A DNA stretch of 64,000 nucleotides from Nostoc sp. FACHB-973 (GTDB lineage Bacteria > Cyanobacteriota > Cyanobacteriia > Cyanobacteriales > Nostocaceae). Positions within the stretch are counted from its first letter, which is position 1. Each line of letters begins with the position of its first letter. Below are positions 7,409 to 17,556 of this stretch, piece after piece. The stretch lies in NCBI RefSeq assembly GCF_014698115.1, contig NZ_JACJSJ010000010.1:78465-142464 (forward strand), written 5' to 3'. The notes beneath the pieces were generated by a model, which did not search any database, had not been told where the DNA came from, and saw only the letters and a program-made list of their open reading frames with translations. Made by a program: the position numbers and the translations under genes.

Positions 7409-10383
7409 TAAATAACATTAACTACGATACATACCTTAATTTAACTAATCAGCTATTGAACTGCTCTTCTGGAGAAGATGCTAGCAAGATTTTAAACAAT
7501 AATAAGTTTTTAATCAATTCTAAGCTTGTTATTACCTTAGTACAGAAAGCATCTTTACTATTCAGTCAAAATGAAGAAAATTATGCAGATGTTCTTCTTG
7601 ATATTGCTGTGCAAATAGCTAAGATACTGCAACTACCGGAATTTCTTCTCATGTTATATCCATCCGAATTAGAGTCTCGACGTTTCTTGCTTGGTCAGTT
7701 AATTCAAGCATCTGCTCCTGGTAACGTTAATTTTGAAATTGTGGATTCTCTTTTGTTTTGCAATTTAGATAAGCTCGATGAAAAATTTATAAATGTATTA
7801 AAAAATCAGGTATATAATTTGCTTTCACAGGCAGAACCGAAACAAGCTCAAGGGATTGCTAGTACAATTAATAATATCAGTGGGCGTATTGAAATCTTGC
7901 CAATAGGAAATAGAGCTAATCATCTTGAAATTGCTATTAAGGGTTATGAAATTGCTCAAACTGTATTTACCTCTGATTCTTTTAAAGAAGAATGGGTTAA
8001 ACTCCAAAATCATTTAGGTAATGCCTATAGAAAACGTATTATAGGAGATACAAAAGAAAATATAAACTGTTCTATCCATTATTTTAAAAATGTTTTAGAT
8101 GTATTGGGCAATGATGTAGAGAATAACCAGGATATATGGGCAGGAACACAACATAATTTAGGAGTTACATACCTTGCTTATAGAGATAAGGTTCTTGACC
8201 GAAAAGAAACCCATTACCTCAAATTAGCTATCGAGGCTTTCAATCAGGCTTTAACTATTTATAATCAAAGGGATTCTCTCGAAAAATTGTCAAAAGTTCA
8301 ATTTCAGTTAGGTGTTGCCTATAATAAACATATTGAAATTGAATTAGAAAATAAAGCCAAATATCTAAAGTTAGCTGTTACTAGCTTTCACGATGCCTTA
8401 GAGTTTTTTACTTTCCAAAAGACTCCAGAAAATTGGGCAACTATTCAAGACAGTCTCGGTAACGCATATAGTAGTACAAATGAGAGCGATAATCTCAAAT
8501 TAGCTTTAAATTACTATAGTCAAGCTTTGCAAATTCACACTAAGGATAAATTTCCTGAAGTTTGGGCAAGAACCCAACGAAATATAGGCCATACGTACTG
8601 GAAATTAAACAAAATAAATGAAGCTAAACAAGCATTTGAGTTAGCCTTGAGTGTTTTTACACCTGATAGCTTTCCTTGGGATTGCCTTATAACTGCAAAC
8701 GATCTTGGTGATATAGCCTTTCAATCTCAGGATTGTTTTTGTTTAGAAGCTATGAAGGGCTATGATATTGCTGTGCAAGCTAATGAGCAAAGGCTGTCCT
8801 ATATTGATCTTAATTTTCGCAAGCAAGAAGTATTATCAGAAACAATTAGTGTCTATGCTAATGCAGCAAAGGCATCTATACGTGCAAACCAACTAGGTAA
8901 AGCCCTTGAATATCTTGAACGTAGCAAAACCCGTAATTTAGTTGAACTTCTTGTTACTCGTGACATTTCTCCCAAAGGGGATATTCCAGAGACAGTTCTT
9001 GATCAACTTGGACAATTACGTCGAAAAATTGCAGTTGAACAACGACGCTTAGAAATGGAAATGGGCAATCAGAAATATAGTATAACTCCATTATCTCTAG
9101 ACCGAACTTATCTTAATGATTTGCAACGACAGCTTAATGAACTAATTCAAGGCGAAATTCAACCTCACGAGCCAAATTTTAGCTTGGCTCAGAAAGTAAA
9201 AACTATAACTTTTGAGCAGATTCAAAATTTACTTCCAAATGACGAAACTGCCTTAATAGAATGGTACATACTTAATGATAAGTTTCTGACCTTTGTTATC
9301 ACCCGGCATAGCTCACAGCCTCAAGTCATTGAATCTTCTGCTGAAGATTTACAAGCATTATTAAAACGTGTCAGGGCATATCTGCGTCTATATTACCGCA
9401 AAGATAACAAAAAATGGTGGCGCAATCAGTTAGAGCCTCGCCTGCAAAATCTCGCTGAAATTTTGCATATAGACGAAATAATATCTCACATACCAACAGA
9501 GTGCGCTCGCCTAATTCTCATCCCCCATCGTTTCCTACATTTATTACCACTTCACGCCTTACCATTACGTAACAAGCAACTAAAGAATGGGCAGAGAAAA
9601 CAAAATTGTCTGTTAGATAAATTTCCTAGAGGTGTGGGATATGCCCCTAGTTGTCAATTACTACAACTCAGCCAAAACCAAGAACGTCCTAATTTTACTC
9701 AACTGTTTGCTATCCAAAACCCAACAAATGATTTAAGCTACGCCAACTTAGAAGTTGAAACCATCGGCTCATTCTTTGCTGAAACTCAAGTTTTAGTGAA
9801 ACAAGAAGCGACTAAAGCAGCTTTAAATGACAATAATAATTTCCAATTAGCCCACTGTTACCACTTTTCTTGTCATGGTGATTTCAACTTGACATCGCCT
9901 TTAGAATCAGCATTAATTTTGGCAGACTATGAACGGCTTACTTTAGCAGAAATCTTTGCATTAACTTTAAATCAATGCCGTTTAATTACCCTATCTGCCT
10001 GTGAAACTGGCATTGCAGACCCTACCAGTATTAGTGATGAGTATATTAGTTTACCTAGTGGCTTCCTTTATGCAGGAAGTCCGAGTGTGGTCAGTAGTCT
10101 TTGGACAGTAAATGACCTATCAACAGCTTTACTAATGATTAAGTTTTATCAAAATCTACGTGCAGGTGTTTCAGTAGCAGTCAGTTTAAATCAAGCTCAA
10201 TGCTGGCTGAGAGATATAACTAAAACACAGTTAGAGAGGTGGATTGCAGAGCATAAGTTAAGGTTGGATTCAACACTCAATATGCGGATACGTCGCTGGT
10301 TTCACAAGATTCCAGGCGAGAAACCATTTCATTCGCCCTTTTATTGGGCAGGTTTTTGCGCCATTGGTTCAGTAATTCATTAA
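7405..10383 (+). CDS. TPR-CHAT caspase-like protease
   Basis: 992 residues from ATG 7405, which overlaps the upstream stop (ATGA), implying coupled translation. The frame extends upstream to 7378, but ATG 7405 matches the N-termini of relatives. Order: N-terminal ~70-residue module with YLNLTNQLLNCSSGED, second helical module (~85-190), degenerate period-46 TPRs (~190-430), linker with the conserved ERSKTRNLVELL segment, and CHAT (~600-992). His824 (FSCHGDF) and Cys866 (LSACETG) form the dyad. The His-to-Cys spacing is short because the GGxxDLxKCLTL insert is absent. The gene looks more AT-rich than the gene at 13488, which points to different ages or sources for the array members. Confidence 0.92.
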   Translation: MINNINYDTYLNLTNQLLNCSSGEDASKILNNNKFLINSKLVITLVQKASLLFSQNEENYADVLLDIAVQIAKILQLPEFLLMLYPSELESRRFLLGQLIQASAPGNVNFEIVDSLLFCNLDKLDEKFINVLKNQVYNLLSQAEPKQAQGIASTINNISGRIEILPIGNRANHLEIAIKGYEIAQTVFTSDSFKEEWVKLQNHLGNAYRKRIIGDTKENINCSIHYFKNVLDVLGNDVENNQDIWAGTQHNLGVTYLAYRDKVLDRKETHYLKLAIEAFNQALTIYNQRDSLEKLSKVQFQLGVAYNKHIEIELENKAKYLKLAVTSFHDALEFFTFQKTPENWATIQDSLGNAYSSTNESDNLKLALNYYSQALQIHTKDKFPEVWARTQRNIGHTYWKLNKINEAKQAFELALSVFTPDSFPWDCLITANDLGDIAFQSQDCFCLEAMKGYDIAVQANEQRLSYIDLNFRKQEVLSETISVYANAAKASIRANQLGKALEYLERSKTRNLVELLVTRDISPKGDIPETVLDQLGQLRRKIAVEQRRLEMEMGNQKYSITPLSLDRTYLNDLQRQLNELIQGEIQPHEPNFSLAQKVKTITFEQIQNLLPNDETALIEWYILNDKFLTFVITRHSSQPQVIESSAEDLQALLKRVRAYLRLYYRKDNKKWWRNQLEPRLQNLAEILHIDEIISHIPTECARLILIPHRFLHLLPLHALPLRNKQLKNGQRKQNCLLDKFPRGVGYAPSCQLLQLSQNQERPNFTQLFAIQNPTNDLSYANLEVETIGSFFAETQVLVKQEATKAALNDNNNFQLAHCYHFSCHGDFNLTSPLESALILADYERLTLAEIFALTLNQCRLITLSACETGIADPTSISDEYISLPSGFLYAGSPSVVSSLWTVNDLSTALLMIKFYQNLRAGVSVAVSLNQAQCWLRDITKTQLERWIAEHKLRLDSTLNMRIRRWFHKIPGEKPFHSPFYWAGFCAIGSVIH

Positions 10384-10448
10384 AACACACAAATCTTACG
10401 AAATTAGCTGATAACTTCAAAAACGTTCTAATTCTTAAATTTAAATGT

Positions 10449-13400
10449 ATGAATCAAAAACGTATTGAAGCTTATAGCAAACTAATCAATTTGTTGTTGA
10501 AAAACCCTAGTAAGGCAACTGAAATTTTACAAACTCATCAAGACTTGATTGATGCAAATTTTGTACATACTATAAAACAGGTATTACCAGTACTCACAAC
10601 ATCTGGTCAATACGATATTGCTAAATGGTTACAAAATGTTGCCTCATTACTTGAAGCAAACTTGTTTTTTCATCAAGGGCTTGAGTATTTTCAGGCAAAT
10701 AAATTTCAGGAAGCTTTGCCTTATTGGGAGCAAGCAATAAACATTTATAAAACAATCAGCAATCTCGAACAGGAAGCTTTCACCCTAAACTATCTGGGTG
10801 TTGCTTACACATATTTAGGAAAATACCAAAAAGCGATAACATACTATCAGAAATCTCTCAAAATTGCACATCAACAAAACTATCTTGAGCATAAAGCCAA
10901 TTCTCTTACTAACTTAGGTAATGTTTACAAATCTTTGGGTCAATACAAACAAGCGATAAAATATTATCAGCAAGCGCTCAAAATTGCACGAAAAATATTT
11001 AATTATCAGATAGAAGTCAATTGTCTGGATAACTTGGGCAATGTTTACCAATACCTAGACAATTACAACACAGCCATTGAATTGCATCAGCAATCACTCA
11101 AAATCGCACATCAACAAGATTATCGCCAAGAAAAAGCTAATTCTCTAGGTCATTTAGGTAGTGCTTACTACTCACTAGGAAAATACAAACAAGCAATTAA
11201 GTATCATCAACAATCTTTAAAAGTTGCCAAACATATAGGTGATAGTCACAGACAAGCAATTTGCTTGTGCAATCTAGGCATTGCTGCCAAAACTCTAGGA
11301 AAGTACCAGGAAGCAATAAATTACTATCAGCGATCGCTAGAAATTGCACATCAACAAGGATATCGTCAGGAGGAAGCCAATTGTCTGCTGCATTTGGGTA
11401 TTGCTTACAATTCTATAGGACTATACGAAACAGCGATTCAGCACCTTAATCAGTCGCTACAGATCACGCAAGAGATCAGCGATCTCCAAGGAGAAGCTAT
11501 TGCCTTAAGCAATCTGGGAAATACCTTTCAATTGCAAAAGCAGTATGATACAGCTATTGATTACCATGTATTATCTCTTAACATCGCACAACAAATAAGT
11601 GATCGCCGCAGAGAAGCTACTTTTCTAGGTAATTTGGGTAATGCTTACTATTCCAAAGGGGAGTATGAAACAGCGATTAGCTACTATCAGCAAGCACTAA
11701 ATATTGCCAAAAAGACAGTTAATCCGCGTGAGGAGGCTTTTTCTCAGAGCAATCTGGGCAATGTTTACTATTCCAAAGGGGAGTACGACACAGCTATTAG
11801 TTACTATCAGCAAGCACTAAATATTTCCAAAGGCATAGGTGATCTCGCTGGGCAAGGAAGCTCTCTAAATAATCTTGGAACTGCCCTGCTAAAATCTGCA
11901 CGTTTCCAAGAATCTCACAAGGTACTTTACACTGCCATTAATGCTTGGGAATCTCTAAGGCATGGATTACAAGAGGATGCCCATAGGGTATCAATTTTTG
12001 AACAGCAAGTGCTTACTTATAGGCGGCTACAAGAAGTTCTAGTTCTTCAAAAGAAGTCTAATGAAGCCCTAGTAATTGCAGAGCGGGGGAGAGCGAGAGC
12101 ATTTGTAGACTTACTGGCTCAACGTTTATCTTTGAAATCGGTTGAAAAAATTTCGCTCATATACCCCAGTCTTAAGCAAATTAAACAAATAGCCAAAGAG
12201 CAAGAATCTACACTCGTTGAATATTCGATTGTTGACTCAGATAAACTTTTTATTTGGGTGATCAAACCCGCAACAGGGAAAATTTTCTTTCAGCAAGTTG
12301 ACCTTAAGCCTCTTGAGGAAGAATATAATTCACTATCAAACTTAATTAAACAAGCCCGCGCAATTCTTGGTGTTGAGCATAAGCAAAATGATGCTGAATC
12401 TCCTGCCAGCCTAGAGATTATCCAATCTAGCAGGCACATATACCAACCTTTACGGTTACTGTATCAAATCCTAATTGAACAAATCGCTCTCTGGCTCCCA
12501 ACTAACCCCAACGCTCCTGTGATCTTGATACCGCAAGGAGACATTTTTCTAGTTCCCTTCCCAGCACTGCAAGACACTAAAGGCAAATTCCTGATCGAAA
12601 AACATAATATTGTTACTGCACCTTCTATTCAAGTACTGGAGTTAATCCAAAAACGAAGTGCGGAAGTACCCGTAACTTCTTTAGAGTCGCTGGTTGTGGG
12701 AAATCCCAAAATGCCAACTATTCCCTTAACTGAACCGCCTGTAGAGTTGCAGGATTTAGCTTGGGCAAAAACTGAAGCGCAGGCGATCGCACACCTTCTC
12801 AACACCCAAGCCATCACGGGTGCAGATGCAACCAAAGCACATATTACACAACTTCTTCCCAAAGCGCGATTGATACATCTGGCAACCCACGGTTTATTAG
12901 ATGATATCCGACAACTGGGCATACCAGGAGCGATCGCTCTTGCTCCCAGTGAGGAAGATAATGGCTTCCTCACTGCTGGCGAAATCTACGACATGAAACT
13001 AAACGCCGAACTGGTTGTGCTGAGTGCTTGCAGTACTGGACAGGGTAAAATCACAGGCGATGGGGTAATTGGACTATCCCGTTGTTTGATCGCTGCTGGA
13101 GTAAAGAGTGTAATTGTGTCTCTGTGGTCGGTAGACGATTTATCCACTGCTTTATTGATGGTGCAATTTTACCAAATTTTCCAACAGGGAGTAGCGGCTA
13201 CCGTCGCCCTCAACGAGGCTCAACGCTGGTTATTGGGAGTTACGAAAACAGAATTGGAAGTTTGGCTAAAAACTAACGAGAGATTTTTTGATGCTACGCT
13301 AAAAATTAACCTACGTCGGAGGTTGCATCAGTTAGATGATAACGCCAAATTATTTCACAATCCTCGATATTGGGCAGCATTCTGTGCGATCGGTCAGTAA
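10449..13400 (+). CDS. TPR-CHAT protease with period-40 TPRs
   Basis: 983 residues from ATG 10449, selected because NQKRIEAYSKLINLLL aligns with the N-terminal module of the sister genes. An open frame runs back to 10344 without a homologous start. Ten classical kinesin-light-chain-like TPRs of 40 residues (YxxAIxYYQQALxIA) cover about residues 75-520. The linker keeps an ERGRARAFVDLL segment. CHAT follows with His814 in LATHGLLD and Cys861 in LSACSTG. This is the common cyanobacterial CHAT subtype, unlike its neighbours with HFSCH and LSACETG. The C-terminal tail WAAFCAIGQ is nevertheless the array type, suggesting domain exchange. Confidence 0.92.
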   Translation: MNQKRIEAYSKLINLLLKNPSKATEILQTHQDLIDANFVHTIKQVLPVLTTSGQYDIAKWLQNVASLLEANLFFHQGLEYFQANKFQEALPYWEQAINIYKTISNLEQEAFTLNYLGVAYTYLGKYQKAITYYQKSLKIAHQQNYLEHKANSLTNLGNVYKSLGQYKQAIKYYQQALKIARKIFNYQIEVNCLDNLGNVYQYLDNYNTAIELHQQSLKIAHQQDYRQEKANSLGHLGSAYYSLGKYKQAIKYHQQSLKVAKHIGDSHRQAICLCNLGIAAKTLGKYQEAINYYQRSLEIAHQQGYRQEEANCLLHLGIAYNSIGLYETAIQHLNQSLQITQEISDLQGEAIALSNLGNTFQLQKQYDTAIDYHVLSLNIAQQISDRRREATFLGNLGNAYYSKGEYETAISYYQQALNIAKKTVNPREEAFSQSNLGNVYYSKGEYDTAISYYQQALNISKGIGDLAGQGSSLNNLGTALLKSARFQESHKVLYTAINAWESLRHGLQEDAHRVSIFEQQVLTYRRLQEVLVLQKKSNEALVIAERGRARAFVDLLAQRLSLKSVEKISLIYPSLKQIKQIAKEQESTLVEYSIVDSDKLFIWVIKPATGKIFFQQVDLKPLEEEYNSLSNLIKQARAILGVEHKQNDAESPASLEIIQSSRHIYQPLRLLYQILIEQIALWLPTNPNAPVILIPQGDIFLVPFPALQDTKGKFLIEKHNIVTAPSIQVLELIQKRSAEVPVTSLESLVVGNPKMPTIPLTEPPVELQDLAWAKTEAQAIAHLLNTQAITGADATKAHITQLLPKARLIHLATHGLLDDIRQLGIPGAIALAPSEEDNGFLTAGEIYDMKLNAELVVLSACSTGQGKITGDGVIGLSRCLIAAGVKSVIVSLWSVDDLSTALLMVQFYQIFQQGVAATVALNEAQRWLLGVTKTELEVWLKTNERFFDATLKINLRRRLHQLDDNAKLFHNPRYWAAFCAIGQ

Positions 13401-13487
13401 TAAAGATTGTTCTCGATTATTCAAAGTAAGAAACATCTGCGACTCAACAACCCCGCACGATCATAGCAAATTAACCCCCGATCGGCG

Positions 13488-16400
13488 ATGAATTCCCCAT
13501 CCAGTCAAGCACAATTGGAATTAATTCTACAACTCCTTTCTTGTCCTAGTGGGCAAGAACCAGAACTGCTGGCAGCGAATATAACGTTAGTCAATACCGA
13601 TTTGGTTGAGATGATGCAGCAGATGGCTGGGGATTTACCGCAGCAGCCTAGCAAAAAGGATGCTGAATGGTTGGTTAATTTAGCTCGAAAATTAGAAGAA
13701 TTTCTCAGCCTTGGTTCGCAAGAATTTACAGGATCTACTGATTCATCAAACTGGACAGATCGACATCAATTTTTCATGCAAGTATTGGAAGCAATTATTG
13801 AAAGTAGAGGCAATTTGCCGGGTATTTATCCTTTAATAGAACATCACTTGCATTTAGTTGACATTAATTGGATTGTTTTGTTGCAGAACTGGAAAGCTAG
13901 TATTATCCAACAGAATAAAATTGATAAAGATGATAGCGATAGGGCGGAAATCGTTGCGGCCGTTCTTTACAATATGGGGAATTTATTCTTAGAATTTCCC
14001 CAAGGTTCTCTGTCACTTAATCTGGAAATTGCTATTGCAAGTTATAAGTTGGCTTTGGATATCTATCGTCAATTAGGGCTGCAACAGAACTTGTTTCAGA
14101 CTCTCACTAATTTAGGGAGTGTCTATAGTAAAAAAGCAGAAACGGGAATTTATCCCCCTGCCAATTTGCAAGCAATTGAATGCTATATAGAGGCTAGCCA
14201 AATTTTACGTGCATTAGGTTTGCCAGAAAGTTTATCACTCACTCTCACTAACTTAGGAATTGCATACTGCGATCGCGCAGATTTCGGCATCGATCCAGCC
14301 ACTAACTTAGAGCAGGCGATCGCAGCTCACTTAGAAGCACTCGAAATTCGTCGTCAACTTGGTTTGTCATTGGATTTATCAGTAACTTTCACAAATTTGG
14401 GGAATGCTTATCTTGCTCAAGCTGAATTAGGTATTGAACCAGGTAATAATCTCAAAAAAACTATAGATGCTTATCTAGAATGTATCGATATTCGCCGAAA
14501 ATTGAAACTAGAAAAAATTTTATCTGCACCCCTCACTAACTTAGGAAATGCTTACCGCACCCAAGCTCAAATGGGAATTGAGCCAGTCATCAATCTGCAA
14601 CGAGCGATCGCGACTTATCAAGAAGCTGTTTCTATCCTGCGTCAACATAGACAAGAACGAGATTTATCCACAGTTCTCAACAGTTTAGCTAATACCTACC
14701 GAACCCAAGCTGAACTAGGAATTGAACCTGTTCTCAATCTGCAACGAGCGATTGCGACTTATACAGAAGCAACCCAAATCCTCTCTCAATCAGAACTGCA
14801 ACGAGACTTGTGCCAAACTTTAAATAATTTAGGGATTGCTTATCGCACTCAAGCTAATTTAGGAATCGATCCTGTTATAAATCTGAAGAAAGCTATTCGC
14901 ACTTATCGAGAAGCCGCCCAAATTCTTCGTAAACTGGGGATTCAACGAGATTTGTCTGCGACCCTCAATAATCTAGGTATTGCTTATCGTACTCAAGCCG
15001 AACTGGGGATAGAACCTGCTGCTAATTTGCAATGGGCGATCGACACCTATACAGAAGCAGCCGAAATTTTCCAAGAATTAAAATTGGAGCGCGAGTTAAG
15101 TCACACCCTCAATAATTTGGGAGGTGCTTACTATATGAAAGCCGAATTGGGGATGGAAGCTGCTGCTAATTTACAGCAGGCGATCGCTACCTATATCAAA
15201 GCAGTTGCAATCCGTCGTCAACCTGGATGGGAACGGGATCTATCCCAAACCTTGAATAATTTAGGAACGGCATACCTTACCCAAGCTCAACTACAAATCG
15301 ATCCAGTTATTAATCTACAACGAGCGATCGATACCTATACAGAAGCCGCGCAAATTCTTCAGCCAGATATGGAATGGGAATTGTCCACAATTTTAGACAA
15401 CTTAGGAACAACTTATCGCACCCATGCCCAACAGCAAATTCAGTCTGATATCAATCTACAACGAGCGATCGCAGCCTACACCCAAGCTGTCCAAATCCGT
15501 CGCCGGGCTGGGTTTGAACGAGGTTTATCTCAAACACTGAACAATTTAGCAACGGCTTACCGCACCCAAGTTGAATTAGGGATCGATGCTGATGTAAATC
15601 GTCAGTCCGCAGTCATGGCGTATCGAGAGGCTTTACAGACTTTTGACCCTCAAGTTCTGCCAGTTGATTGTCTGAGAACAGGGCGTAATTTGGGTAATTT
15701 TGCTTTATCTCAAGAATGGTGGGAAATCGCGATCGCAGGCTACGCTCCCGCCATTGATGCTGTCGAGCAAACTCGTTTTTCGTCGCTCTCTGAATCTCGG
15801 AAAAAAGAAGTGACAGAAGGAGCGCTTCAAGTCTATCGCAACATCGTTCAAACGTATATCCAACTTCAGCAATACGACAAAGCCCTAGAATATGTCGATC
15901 GCAGCAAAACCCGCAATCTTGTCGAACTCCTTACCACCCGCGATCTTACACCCAAAGGAGACATTCCCCCCGATACGCTCCAGCACCTGCAAACTCTCCG
16001 CCAAGAACTCCTGATTGCAGAACGCTGCCTCAATCCCGATCTAGAACGACTTAATACTTTACGTCAGGAACTGGATACTTACATTCAAACATATATCCAG
16101 CCGATCGACCCCAGTTTCTCCCTGACTCAAAAAGTCAACCCAATCAACTTTGCTACCATGCGAGAAACTCTACCTGACGATCGCTCTGCACTTGTAGCTT
16201 GGTATGTTATGGGCGATCGCATACTTACCTTTATTGTCACCCGTCAAACCGATCTACCTCATCTCATCGAATTGGCAAAAGAGTCACGCCAAGCCTTGAT
16301 CGAGCTGGCGAACCAATATCTTAACTGTTATACCGAAGATAAAACAGTCTGGAAAACCCGATTGCCCGATTTTTTGCAAGAAATTGCCACTTTACTCAAC

Positions 16401-17378
16401 CTTTCTGCTGTACTTCAGTATATCCCCGATACGTGCGATCGGCTCATTCTGGTTCCTCATCTATTTCTGCATTTGTTGCCCCTCCATGCTTTGCCTATGG
16501 AAGAAGAGCCAGGGAAATCTTACTTACTCGATCGCTTCCCTCGCGGCCTTCACTATGCTCCCAGTATTCAATTACTACAACTGAGTCAAACCTGGAGCCG
16601 TCCATCATTCCAACGTTTTTTCGGCGTGCAGAATCCCACAGAAGATCTCAGTTTTACCGATCTAGAAGTAGCAACCATCCGCACCAGCTTTCATCCTGAT
16701 GACGATGTATTAGAGCGACACCAAGCTCAGAAAACATCTCTAACAAGAGAACGTCTTGCCCAAACTAATATCGCTCATTTCGCCTGTCATGGTTATTTTA
16801 ACCTGGAAACACCCAGTCAGTCTGCGCTGCTTTTGGCAGAAAGCAACACCATAGCTACGACGAGCTCTAACGATCAAACGCGCTTTTGGGCGAGTCGCGA
16901 TGGAGGTGAAATCGACCTAGAAAAATGCCTGACTCTCGGTGATATCTTTGCCTTAGATCTGCGCCAATGTCGTCTCACTACCCTTTCTGCCTGTGAAACA
17001 GGTCTGACGGATTTTAAATCTCTCAGTGATGAATATATTGGTTTGCCCAGTGGTTTTCTCTATGCAGGTAGCCCCAGTGTAGTCAGCAGTCTTTGGACAG
17101 TTAACGATCTATCGACAGCTTTTTTGATGATTGAGTTCTACAAAAATTTGCAAAATCGCGATCGGTATCCCAGTGTAGCGATCGCCCTGAATCAAGCTCA
17201 AATTTGGCTGCGAAATCTTACTACCAAGGAACTGAAAATATGGATTGCTCAAAATAAATTAATTCTCAATCCAACACTCAAGATGAACTTAAATCGCCAA
17301 TTACAGAAAATGCCCGATCTCGCCCAACCATTTGCATCGCCTTTTTACTGGGCTGCTTTCTGTGCGATCGGTCAGTGA
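13488..17378 (+). CDS. TPR-CHAT protease with period-48 TPRs
   Basis: 1296 residues, the longest intact member. The N-terminal module (QLLSCPSGQEPELL) is followed by a second helical region (~90-180). About eleven repeats of 48 residues follow (LQRAIATYTEA, then LNNLGIAYRTQAELGIEPxxN). After the linker (DRSKTRNLVELL) comes CHAT with His1101 in FACHGYF and Cys1169 in LSACETG. The His-Cys interval contains the insert GGEIDLEKCLTL that is shared with the gene at 4112. HIP1-like sites are dense and the codon use differs from the AT-rich gene at 7405. It lies 87 bases after the previous stop and closes the first array. Confidence 0.93.
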   Translation: MNSPSSQAQLELILQLLSCPSGQEPELLAANITLVNTDLVEMMQQMAGDLPQQPSKKDAEWLVNLARKLEEFLSLGSQEFTGSTDSSNWTDRHQFFMQVLEAIIESRGNLPGIYPLIEHHLHLVDINWIVLLQNWKASIIQQNKIDKDDSDRAEIVAAVLYNMGNLFLEFPQGSLSLNLEIAIASYKLALDIYRQLGLQQNLFQTLTNLGSVYSKKAETGIYPPANLQAIECYIEASQILRALGLPESLSLTLTNLGIAYCDRADFGIDPATNLEQAIAAHLEALEIRRQLGLSLDLSVTFTNLGNAYLAQAELGIEPGNNLKKTIDAYLECIDIRRKLKLEKILSAPLTNLGNAYRTQAQMGIEPVINLQRAIATYQEAVSILRQHRQERDLSTVLNSLANTYRTQAELGIEPVLNLQRAIATYTEATQILSQSELQRDLCQTLNNLGIAYRTQANLGIDPVINLKKAIRTYREAAQILRKLGIQRDLSATLNNLGIAYRTQAELGIEPAANLQWAIDTYTEAAEIFQELKLERELSHTLNNLGGAYYMKAELGMEAAANLQQAIATYIKAVAIRRQPGWERDLSQTLNNLGTAYLTQAQLQIDPVINLQRAIDTYTEAAQILQPDMEWELSTILDNLGTTYRTHAQQQIQSDINLQRAIAAYTQAVQIRRRAGFERGLSQTLNNLATAYRTQVELGIDADVNRQSAVMAYREALQTFDPQVLPVDCLRTGRNLGNFALSQEWWEIAIAGYAPAIDAVEQTRFSSLSESRKKEVTEGALQVYRNIVQTYIQLQQYDKALEYVDRSKTRNLVELLTTRDLTPKGDIPPDTLQHLQTLRQELLIAERCLNPDLERLNTLRQELDTYIQTYIQPIDPSFSLTQKVNPINFATMRETLPDDRSALVAWYVMGDRILTFIVTRQTDLPHLIELAKESRQALIELANQYLNCYTEDKTVWKTRLPDFLQEIATLLNLSAVLQYIPDTCDRLILVPHLFLHLLPLHALPMEEEPGKSYLLDRFPRGLHYAPSIQLLQLSQTWSRPSFQRFFGVQNPTEDLSFTDLEVATIRTSFHPDDDVLERHQAQKTSLTRERLAQTNIAHFACHGYFNLETPSQSALLLAESNTIATTSSNDQTRFWASRDGGEIDLEKCLTLGDIFALDLRQCRLTTLSACETGLTDFKSLSDEYIGLPSGFLYAGSPSVVSSLWTVNDLSTAFLMIEFYKNLQNRDRYPSVAIALNQAQIWLRNLTTKELKIWIAQNKLILNPTLKMNLNRQLQKMPDLAQPFASPFYWAAFCAIGQ

Positions 17379-17435
17379 TGACGCTAATACCGTTTCTTTG
17401 TTAGCTTTACCAAATTCTCTTATCTCTTATTTATT

Positions 17436-17482
17436 GGCGTTCTTCTCTGCGAGACGTTGCGCGAAGGCGTTCTTGGCGGTTC
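17436..17482 (+). repeat. Nostoc-type palindromic repeat
   Basis: The intergenic segment contains TTCTCTGCGAGACGTTGCGC followed by GAAGGCG. This belongs to the abundant short repeat family of Nostocales (core GAGACGCTACGCGAA). It lies in the 178-base gap between the CHAT array and the conflict operon. Related copies occur near 33079 and 49034. Confidence 0.7.
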
Positions 17483-17556
17483 GTTTTTTTCTAAGATAAT
17501 TAAGCGCATATTCATACAGAATTGGTATAAGATTATCGGTAAAATCTGCCCAAATC

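Noticed and set aside
1..17378. Regularly spaced DNA repeats as a possible CRISPR array
   Set aside because: The periodicity comes from coding TPR units (120-144 bases) with diverged sequence; no short identical repeats with unique spacers were seen.
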